Part shown: piece after piece, positions 54,330 through 64,000 of the stretch | Position numbering within the stretch: the stretch's first letter is position 1 | Layout of the letters: every line of letters starts with the position of its first letter | Source of the DNA: Plasmodium brasilianum | Lineage: Eukaryota > Apicomplexa > Aconoidasida > Haemosporida > Plasmodiidae | DNA: 64,000 nt | Direction of reading: 5' to 3' | Assembly: GCF_023973825.1 (NCBI RefSeq) | Contig: NW_027122950.1 | Coordinates: 186,001-250,000, forward strand | Program-made: the position numbers and the translations under genes | The notes under the pieces: generated by a model | What the model was told of the DNA's origin: nothing | What the model saw: only the letters and a program-made list of their open reading frames with translations | Databases searched by the model: none

Positions 54330-55439
54330 TCCTTAAATTAAATCAGTTCTTCATCAACATCAAAAGTCTTCGAAAGTCTGCTTATGTATTCAGTGGTTTC
54401 TTCAACTTTATATTCCTAAAATTTCTTGTTTTCATTAATTTTAATATGACTCTTTTATTTACTGCGTAGTATATGATGTATAAGAATTTTTATCGGTATA
54501 ATTTATTCTCTTTATATTTCTTATAGACGAACTAAAAAAGCTTCTTTAACGCATGCTTCATTATTCATATATTTATTACTATAAAACCATCATACATATC
54601 AATAGCAATAATTTTTCTATAAGTTTTATACTTTATTGCTTATAGTATTCTTAGAAAGATTTTATATCTACTTAGTGCTCCATAATTGTTTTTACCATAA
54701 TGCTGTATCTTCATTAATATGTGTATATATATCACGTTTTTTATTTAATTCTTTAAAGTATTCTTCTTAAATATATTGTTGTATCTTGAACATGTACTTC
54801 ACTGGTCAATGTTTTAAAGTACTTTTCTCCATTCCTATTATATGATTTATTACAGTAGAAATTACTGTATAAAATTTTGTTTTATCTTCTATCGTATCTA
54901 TATATTGTATTATTTCATTTATCCATTTAAATTTAAATCTATGAAAAGATGCCTATTTTTCCTCTTATCTAGTATTCGAGTATAATTTTTTAAATAGTTT
55001 GCTCCATAAATAATTTTGTCTACTTAATATATTATTATCATATGTTTAATTTTCCATATATATTCTGAATCAATTACTCCCCAATTATTAAATATTTTTG
55101 CTTTCATTTTTATAAATATTATATTGAATAATAAGAAATATGCATTATCCAGTTACCATTGTTCATTGATGTATTGATGTAATACATATGGGTATATATT
55201 AATAATACTATTGTTAACCCTTTTTTTAATAGTTTTCTAGAATTTATTCTTATATTTGTGTTTGTATCAACTTTTTTTGATTTCATTTCTTTTCTAGGAA
55301 ACCTATTTATAGCGGGCATTTTCATAAATTTTAGTTATTTCAAAATGGTAATATGCGCCTATTATTAATAGTTAACCATATTTTTTTTTTTTTTATTTCT
55401 ACTTCATCATCCTAAACCTATTCCAAATGGTGCATAGTA
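54330..55439 (-). pseudogene. STP1 last-exon relic
   Basis: The - strand begins Y-Y-A-P-F-G-I-G-L-G followed by stops and a Lys run, a typical start of an STP1 cytoplasmic exon. It continues with N-I-K-H-M and L-W-S-K-L-F (aligned to L-W-S-K-W in the intact copy), then F-K-W-I-N-E-I-I-Q-Y-I. Later comes K-L-I-E-K-L-L-L-L-I-C-M-M-V-L, which matches K-L-L-E-K-L-C-I-L-V-F-M-M-V-L in the + strand STP1. Reading frames switch repeatedly and stops are frequent. The earlier exons (extracellular part and membrane span) are not found upstream. The open frame at 55325-55119 is one surviving piece of this relic, not a separate gene. Confidence 0.83.
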
Positions 55440-57585
55440 CAATGACATAGTAATACTAGTAATATATATATTATAATTTTATTTTAAATGTTAAATATAA
55501 TAAATATAAAATATCAAGAAACATGTAAAAATATTATATTTTTTAAATGGGCCTTCTGTGTTACATTGTGAAAAAATATTGACAATATAATAACAGCTAT
55601 AAGTATTAGGATGAACATATCATTCGAATCATTTTATTTTATTTTATGTTAACAATATTTTGTAAAGTATATAAAATAATAGTTCATCTTAATATATTAA
55701 ATCAATACAGAAAAAAATTATAATATATATATATATAATTATTGTGGGGGATAATTTTTTGTAAGCTTTTATTTATAAATAGAACAATCAAATTAAAATG
55801 TAAAAAAACGCAGAATAATGAAAAAGAAAACTTATCTTTTTATATATTTTTTCAAAGAACCATTGAAAATTGTATTTATTACTAAATTATATCTATGAAT
55901 AAAATTTCTGTGTCCACATATATTTATACAATAAAATAGGAGAAAAACAAAAAAAGCATGGCAGGAATATTTTTAATATTTATATATTACACTTTAGAGA
56001 CACCTCTATATATTATTTGTACTAAGTAATAACCCTCAGGATTTAAGAATGTATTTTAAAGATTTATCTATTATTCCACATATAAATTCGTATTCTTATT
56101 TTAACGGAATATAAAATTCAGTTTATATTTTCTAAATAAAATATAATACCACAGATATAAAAATATAGCTTCTTACGTATTATCATTTTCGTACGCCATT
56201 CTTTTTTTTATATATAATTTATTAGAACAAATGTATATTATTTTATGTATACTGAAGAATAAGAGAGTATATATACCAAAATGTGAATAGTTATCTTTTT
56301 CTGGCTTATTATTTTTATTTTTAAATTAACTTTTAATACCATTCTAAAAAAATAAAAAAAAAATTCTAGAAATTCTATTTCTTATGATATATTCATAAAT
56401 AAAAAACATTTTTCCCATGTGTTCTTAAAATAACTAAACATATAAAATAATGTTTGTTTTATATAAAAAAATATAATAATAAAAATGAATACAGGCAGAT
56501 TTTAATGTGTTATTTTTTCTTTTAAATTTTTTAGTATTCACAAAAAACAAAAAGAATATTTAAAATTTTATTGCACATTATTTTATTATTTTTATTAATA
56601 CTTTTTAATAACAAAATTATTTAATCAAAAAAATTAAAATACTAAAAGAACATAAATAATGTTTCTTTTAGACAAACCGAATCATTTTGAAATAAGGTTT
56701 ATATGAATTTATTATAGTGATCTTAAAAAATTTGTTTTTTCAAATAAAATAAAAGGTTAGAGAAAAAATAACAAAGAACACTGTGCTAAGAAAATTAAAA
56801 GAATATATAATTATTTAAATAAAAATGCATAAAATTTAAAGGGGAACAAATAAAATCCATTTTAAATATTAAATTTTTTTTTTTAACGTTATATAATTCT
56901 AGTAAATAATTATAATCATTTAAGTTTATTATTAAGAAGAGTTTAAGTTTTATATGCAAATTATTAGTTATTAATATTTTTTCGTTATTCAATTTTTATG
57001 TCATTATATTTAAAATGTGTACATACAGAAATTATAATATTAAAGAAATAAATAAATAACAGCAATATAAGAACGAGTAGTTCTAAATGTATTACTAAAA
57101 GAATTTAACTTACATTAAAATATTTAGATGCTAAAAAGGGAATGATATTACATATTGGAAAGCTTCGTGTTTTGTATATATGTGTAGTTTTACATTACTC
57201 TCATACAATTATTTTTTAAAATTAACAGTTCTTAAAAAAAAAGGGGTAGGCTAAATATTAATAGTATTGTAAGTGAAAAACACATAATAAAATGTATAAT
57301 TAAACCTAATTATATAGGAGTTTTTGTAAAGATATAATTTAATATTTTTATAAATTTAGGTCTTAAAAAGTAAATTATAATTTCTAATTTTTTTGACCTT
57401 TATTTTTTTAATTTTAAAGTTTTTAATTTCATATTTTTATCTAAATAACAATTTGAATAATTTTTATTAACTATTTTAAATTTATCCCATTAATGTTTTA
57501 TAGTATATTATTTTATAAAATATACTTTTATAATATAATATATTTTTTTGAAATTTAAAAAATATAAAACCATATATTATTAAAA
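55440..57585. other. Intergenic, no gene seen
   Basis: A+T-rich sequence upstream of the STP1 relic. I looked here for the missing STP1 exons 1-3 and found none. The frame at 56795-56992 (-) is unsupported. Confidence 0.45.
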
Positions 57586-58121
57586 ATGTATAAAAAATTA
57601 CTGTTCGCATTGGCATCTTTTATTACACTTAATTTTTTTACTTAGAATTTAATTAATGAGAGCTCTAAAATTATAGGATAAAATATATCTTATAAATTTA
57701 TTTAAAATTTTTAATTCTAAGTGAGAGTTAAATTACCTTAAAATATAAATTTCCCATTTAATATTTTATTTAGTTTACTATTATGAATATAAATGTAACG
57801 AATTGTAAGTTTTATGACATTTAAGGGAATATAACAAAAAAGCATTTAAGGAAAAAAATTTATGAAAAAAATATATCAAAAAATTCTCATAATTTGGATT
57901 CAAAAAAGCGTTTTTTGGAAGCGAACGGTGAAATGTTAATATATTATGGAAAGAAAAATAATGCTCATCTTGAAAGAGATTTTTCGAGACGGACTAATCA
58001 TTTGAGAAACTTAAAAAGATGTATTCCATGTAAATCGAATATGATATTAAATTATAAAAACCCTTTTCGAGAAGTACTATCTAACCTTGTTTGTTTCTCA
58101 ATTTTGTATTTATTTGAATGA
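57586..58121 (+). pseudogene. Possible remnant of an exported-protein gene
   Basis: ATG at 57586 opens a 19-codon hydrophobic stretch (L-L-F-A-L-A-S-F-I-T-L) ending in TAG, like a signal exon. About 250 bases on, a frame open to 58121 reads more like coding than the surroundings: D-S-K-K-R-F-L-E-A-N-G-E, then H-L-E-R-D-F-S-R-R-T-N-H-L-R-N-L-K-R-C, then K-N-P-F-R-E-V-L. It could be a two-exon exported gene with a damaged first exon, cut short at the 3' side. No family is recognised and no clean splice pair was found. Confidence 0.35.
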
Positions 58122-61100
58122 TTAAATGTAATTTGATATTATGATACATGGTTTTATGTAAAATTTTGAGCTTATTTGCAAGTAAAATATGTGTATATTC
58201 CACAAAATTCTTATAAATGTGTATACATGATATTTTTTTGTTAAATTAGTATAAAATAGATGTATTTAACTGTAACAAGTGAAATAATTTCGTCTACTTT
58301 TATTTTACCTTTTTCGAATTCTAAAGTATTATCGCGTGACCTAAATAAAAAAATGTATTATTAGTTTTGACGTATAAGTAAATGTCTATTAATCTATATA
58401 ATATGACGAAAAGAGCGTTTTGTTTTTATATTTTATTATAGAAAGTAAATTTAATTAATATTTATTATAATTGGATTATAATATTTGTATAATGCAAAAG
58501 TCATTTTATTATATTTTTAAAAATTTGAATAGTTTTTGTATGAAATTATAAATATGTAGTATAATAATATCTTTTAAAAATGAATTTACATAAATAATTA
58601 TTAATTTTGAGGATTATAAATTGCTGTAACTAAAAAACGGATGAATAGACTTAATAATTTTCTTATTTAAAATATGCTGTCAATTCAATATGTAATATTT
58701 AATTTAATATTTATTATAAAAAAATGTTATAAATACAAAATCTACTTCTATTTTTACTTTTTTATTTTTAGAGCAAGTGAGCGTTCTAACATATCAATAT
58801 TAATAGATTATTAACGTTTGCACTGCACAGAAATTTCTTATTATTTTGTAATAATAGTAATTGTTTAAATACAAAATATATAAATGTAAATGTTTAGTTA
58901 CTATAATGGAAACAAAAATAAATTCATATGTTTAACCTAGTGGAACGAATATTCGTAAATAATTATTTTTATGTTTGTGCTACTATGAATATTTGTATAT
59001 ATATGTTATAAAATTATAGTTAATATGGTCTTAGAGTTATTTTAAATTATTCATAATTAAGGTTAAGTAATGTCAATATTTTGATGCTAATGATATATAT
59101 TTTTATAAAATTATTATGAGTAATAGTATGAGTTGACATAAATGGTACTTCATTTGCAAAAATATTATCTTTTATTTTATTAATTAGATAGTTATATAAA
59201 GACTGAACGAATGTCTAATTGTGTATCTATATAATATTTAATTGAAAAAAAGGAAATATACCATTTTGTATTCAGCATTTATATAAATAATTAATATTGT
59301 TACATTTAATATAAAAAATTTGAATTTACTTAAACTGAAATAGAGATTTAATTTTTATTTGACGTGTTATTTACTTACTGGAGTTATGTGAAGTGACGAT
59401 ATTATTTTTTTGCAATTATGTGTATGTTTATGGGCTATACTAAGTGACACTAACAAATGGAAAATTCTTCATTAAAAAATTTATAATCATGATAATGAAT
59501 ATTTAAATAGAATACATAAATTGTTCTTATATACTTTTTTGTTAATCGTATATATTACAACATGTTATTACAAATATTAATTTTACGTATATAATATATA
59601 AGAATTTTATATTACAGAAATTTTTTAAATAAAAATTACCTTTCGTAAGAGAAACAATATTTTATATAGCACATTTTTAACAGGATATAACATAGATGTT
59701 TAGTATCTCTATATATAATCATTTTTAATAGAACACAATGTACATCATAATAGAAAATATATTATCTGTTTTTCTTTATATAAGTTTTATTTTATTTCTT
59801 ATATTTACTTAATGTTGAAATTTATAAAATAATATGTGTATTTGCAAAAGATATATGTCTTTTAAATTTCATTTAAACTATAAATTTTTGTAAAGGTTTT
59901 TTTAACGTATCTTAGAACAGTTTAAAAGTCCATCTTAAAAAATATTTACACTTGGTAACAACTTATTTGCTGAATGTTAGTTTTCTATCAGTTTTTTAAG
60001 TAACATATCTACGTATAAATGAACATTAGATTATAAAGAAGTGGAATTTAAGGAATATTTTTAGTTATTTTGTAGAATTATTAACAATTAATACACATTA
60101 CATTTAGGATAAAAATTCTGCAACTCAACTTTATATATAATGTAAACTTATTTTCTTTTTTTTTTTTAAATGTATTAGGAGAAAAAAATAATGAATAAAT
60201 GATTTATCAAGTTCATTAAAACAATTCATAAATCTTAATAATATGGTAAGTAATATAATGTTACTTATGGTAATAATCATTAGGCATGAATTATTGTGTA
60301 GTAGCATAGGAAATAAAATTTTTTCTTTTTATTCTATTAAGAAATCAATGAATATAATTAATGCACAAAATGCACTTGCTTTTTGTAGTCTGTGGTGCAT
60401 TAAAATTATACATACATATTATATAATAATGTGAAACTTTTTTCATTTTAGAATAGCATTATATTTTATATTTAAAAAAAAATTTATTTATTCCAATATT
60501 AATAAATAAAAAAAATAAAAAAATATTTCGAGGTGAAAAATAAATATATCATTAAAATTTACTTGTACAATTAATGAAAAGAAATATAGTAGAATATATA
60601 GTATAATGAAATATAAATATATCACTTTTTAGATATTTTTTTATAATTTTGTATATTTTAAAAATAAGGTTAATTTAAATATTTTTCTTGTTAACAATAT
60701 CTTTTAATTTTTAATATGTAAATGCTCAATAATTATAATGAAAATAAATAAATATATTAATGTATTAGATGAAGTATAAAAAGCATATATAAATATATAG
60801 GAAAAGTGTACAAAATAAACTAATATAGTTATTTATGCCTATGTTTTATATGTAAAAATATCGTTTACTTGGAAAATATTATTATTAATTATATAAGAAT
60901 ATTTACAAAGTAACACATTTTAAGAATTATAAAATTTTATGCTATAAATATAATAGTGCGTACGCTATTAGATACAACAGTAATTTTATAAAATATTAAA
61001 ATAGACGGAAATAGACAGAAATAGACGAAAATAATATAAACGTATTAAATTTAAAGTTGTATTAAAATCAATATATAAATTGTACATATAAACAGAGTAT

Positions 61101-62257
61101 CAATATAGATTTCATTATGAATGTGTAACAAAAAACTATTATTATACTTGTATTATGAAATTAATTAAAATTCTATATTTGATGGAATATATATAATAAA
61201 ATTTCATAATATTTTTGGACGTGTATTTTTTCAGCCAATATACTGATAAATGGATCGATAAGCATGTGATTTACTTCATTTAATTTTATAATGAATATTT
61301 ATAAATAGAAAATGTTAAAGAAATGAAAGATCAAAATTTTAAGTTATTTAAAACTGTGCAAAAATAGATGACGCATTCAATAAGTAAAATGAAAAGCTAA
61401 AAAATATTAATTTATCTTAATGAACTTTTAATACAATATTTTATATCATCTTATAATGTATAATAATGAAATTTGTAAGTAGGGGGATCTGAGGGTACAC
61501 ACGTAAGATATGATAATATATTGTTTATCCATTAAGCCAAATAACATAATAAAAGGAAAGAAGAAGAAAAAAGAATTCTACAATCTGTAGAGTAAATAAG
61601 AACCGTTAGTTAATAATTGTATTATGTTTATCAAATTTACGCATGAATATATATAGTAAAAATATATTCTTGATAATTAAAAATCAAAGTAACCATGCAT
61701 ATTTTCAAATAATAATACATGAGTTAATATAATTATATTTTACCTTTTCATATTTTTTAAATTGATAATGTTAAAGTTTATTATACAAATTTATTTAAAT
61801 ATATATATATTATTCACTAGAAAATAAAATTTTTTATAAATTTTGAAACTTCAATAATTTAAAATAAAAATACCAATACAAATAATTTCTTATATAACAA
61901 GACATATAAAATTATACAAAGACAATTCTTTAAGGTAATATATGAATAAATAAATAACTCAAATATTATATAATTGTATTTGTGGTATGGTTTTATTTAT
62001 ATATAAATATATAACGTTTTATGAATTTCCAAATTAATATAACAAATTTATAAAATTAACTTTTTACAGTGAATAATTTTTTCTTATTTTTTACTACGCA
62101 TAGATTAATTTATCCTCTAATTTTATGTATATTAATGTAAAATAAATTGTGTTACCCAAAGCATTAGAATATAATATTAAAAAAATTTTACTAGGAACAA
62201 CAATAAATAGTGGATTACAATATAAAGTAGTAATAGACATAATTGCTACGGGGATAA
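58122..62257. other. Intergenic, no gene seen
   Basis: 4.1 kb of A+T-rich sequence. The frame 60243-60434 (+) has no intron or motif. A small tandem repeat lies at 60999-61028. Nothing else recognised. Confidence 0.5.
60999..61028. repeat. 10-bp tandem repeat, three copies
   Basis: Three end-to-end copies of the unit aaatagacRR (R = a or g), differing only in the last two bases. Confidence 0.85.
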
Positions 62258-63092
62258 TTAAACACGAGGTATATAACGTGCGATTACAATTGACACACCG
62301 ATTATAATTAATCCAACGAATAGCTTAAATATGAAATAAATTAGGAAGAACAAAATTATAGAATTTATTGATTGTTTTTTATTATAATTTATATTAACTT
62401 CACGTACACCTTCTGAATTCATAGAATTATATTTATTATTTGATCTAAAATGGTGTAAATTTGAATTATATTTTGAGTGCAATTTTTTTAAAGATTTTGG
62501 TTGGTAATTGTATTGAATATTATCATAATGTTCTAATGTAGGTGATTGTTCTTTTAAATTAGGTTCAAAGTCGAATTCTCGAAGTTCATCAAATTCTGAG
62601 TTTTTCATTAAATAATTAAATTCATCGTAAGAAGAAGCATCAATATATGGTGATTTCTTATCTTCATGAAAATGTTTATTATTCTGTAATACATATGTTT
62701 TTTTTTTAAATGCTTCAGCGCTTTCTCCTTCTAAATTAATTATTTTTTTTTTTAAAAGTTTAAATTTATCTCTCACCGATTCTACTGTTTCACTACTTAA
62801 TAATCTTCTAAATTTAACATTTAAAACGTTATTTCTGTTCAATTCCTTGTTCCATGATTCATCGCAGATGGTTATCTAGAAGTGAAGATTCATATTAAAT
62901 ATTTAAAAATGTATTTTTATATTATATAAATAAAATTCTTTTATCATATAGAAACATAAAATTAAAAAGAAAAATAAAAAAATTCAAGTATAATTACTAT
63001 GATACCTCATAAAAATATTTTAATGTCCATATTAAACAAGAAAAAATAAAAAATTTAGTAAAAAGGTGCACATATGTGTATTTCACTTTCAT
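62258..63092 (-). CDS. Plasmodium exported protein with C-terminal membrane segment
   Basis: Exon 1 is 63092-63006 (29 codons, M-K-V-K-Y-T-Y then the hydrophobic F-F-I-F-S-C-L-I-W), exon 2 is 62875-62258, phase-0 GT-AG intron, 234 residues. Exon 2 opens I-T-I-C-D-E-S-W-N and has F-R-R-L-L-S-S with the first Arg at residue 52. This is PEXEL-like, but Ser replaces the usual Glu, Gln or Asp at position five. A charged middle follows, rich in Asn, Tyr, Ser and Glu. The protein ends in a long hydrophobic segment (I-I-L-F-F-L-I-Y-F-I-F-K, then V-G-L-I-I-I-G-V-S-I-V-I-A) and the short tail R-Y-I-P-R-V, so it is probably tail-anchored in a host or parasite membrane. The gene layout puts it with the two-exon exported proteins. 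The subfamily is not recognised. Confidence 0.85.
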
Positions 63093-64000
63093 AATAAATT
63101 TTTTTAAAGTTAAAATTTATGTCATAATTAAGGCATCAGACATATATGGCATTTTCGACAATAATAAATAAATAGTTAATTTAGAATTTGTCTTGACTAT
63201 TTTCTATTATAACAATATAAAAAGTCTTCAGATTTTTTTTATTTTTAGATAAATATAATCGTAGTACGCATTACATTACAAAACAAAAACATATTTAAAA
63301 AAAAGTTATTAAAAAAAATATATTCCAGTAATAGTTATATTTAGAAATATTATTATTTCCCATTTTTAAAATAAAACTAAAAAAGAATGTAATAAATATT
63401 TAAAGGAAAAATTTAAAGAAATATAATTGTTCAAAATACAAATATTTTGCTTCAAATATATAAATATATATTGGTACAATATAAATTGATAAAATATTGA
63501 TTTAATAAGAATATATTATTGCATTAGATTCTATTAATAAAATATGCATTAGAACACATTCTAAAATTATTTTTAGAGCTTTTATGATAAAATATATTAG
63601 AAAATATATAATAATAATTTTTTAGAATCTATCTACTAAATATTCAAATATACTGTTTTTGAGAATTATTTTTAATAAAAATTATTAAAAAAAATGTGGA
63701 GGGAATAAATAAAATAGTAACAAAATTATAATATATTAAATAAGTTTACATATAGAATGAGTTTCAGATATAATTTGATCTAATGTAAATATAAGAAACT
63801 TAGTTCACAAAATATAATTATTTAACATATATATAGTTTTAGTTTTATGTTATAACTAATATATGTAACATTTATTTTTTATAACCATTATCATTTAGCT
63901 CATTTGATTATTTGCAGACCATGTATATTTATATATGGAGCCAATAATTCAAAAAATATATCTATGTAAAGTATATTAAAACTTGAAATTTGAGCTACTA
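63093..64000. other. A+T-rich flank, no gene seen
   Basis: Upstream region of the exported-protein gene, running to the window edge. No coding or structural feature recognised. Confidence 0.55.

Noticed and set aside
55119..55325. Separate small gene on the - strand
   Set aside because: It is one surviving frame segment of the STP1 relic.
1..64000. Search for telomere repeats, rRNA, tRNA, CRISPR arrays and transposons
   Set aside because: None recognised by eye on either strand.

Overview
The window is very A+T-rich eukaryotic DNA. Its short coding islands are split by small GT-AG introns and separated by kilobases of sequence with no recognisable coding. The families present (PIR, STP1/SURFIN-like, fam-l and fam-m, short two-exon exported proteins, a tryptophan-rich antigen relic) are those of a malaria-parasite subtelomere. 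The fam-l/fam-m pair points to Plasmodium malariae or its close sister lineage. I see no telomere repeat, rRNA, tRNA, CRISPR array or bacterial-type feature.

Layout. 0.2-4.8 kb: a head-to-tail doublet on the + strand, a fam-l-type gene that has lost its start codon followed by an intact fam-m-type gene. 7.1-7.9 kb: a broken tryptophan-rich antigen gene (-). 10.7-23.2 kb: two complete four-exon STP1 genes, divergently transcribed (- then +) across a 7.2 kb spacer. 27.3-28.0 kb: an intact exported-protein gene with a canonical PEXEL (+). 31.4-32.0 kb: a pir relic (+). 36.5-37.7 kb: an intact pir gene (-). 40.8-41.4 kb: a second pir relic (-). 45.0-46.7 kb: an intact, longer pir gene (+). 50.5-51.3 kb: an intact fam-m-type gene (-), with a ruined fam-l-type copy behind it at 53.3-53.9 kb (-), repeating the doublet seen at the left end. 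54.3-55.4 kb: the ruined last exon of a third STP1 (-). 57.6-58.1 kb: an unidentified remnant (+). 62.3-63.1 kb: a second intact exported-protein gene with a C-terminal membrane segment (-).

The genes share a theme rather than a pathway. All are species-specific multigene families expected to act at the surface of, or inside, the infected red cell. The five exported-type genes share a precise plan: a first exon of 28-29 codons that is mostly a hydrophobic signal, a phase-0 intron, and a PEXEL-like R-x-L whose Arg falls at residue 52 of the spliced protein in every one. Intact and decayed members of the same families lie side by side, as expected of subtelomeric duplication and recombination.

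Family names rest on remembered consensus features of these families, without a database search. Exon boundaries were found by reading GT/AG signals and checking phase by hand.
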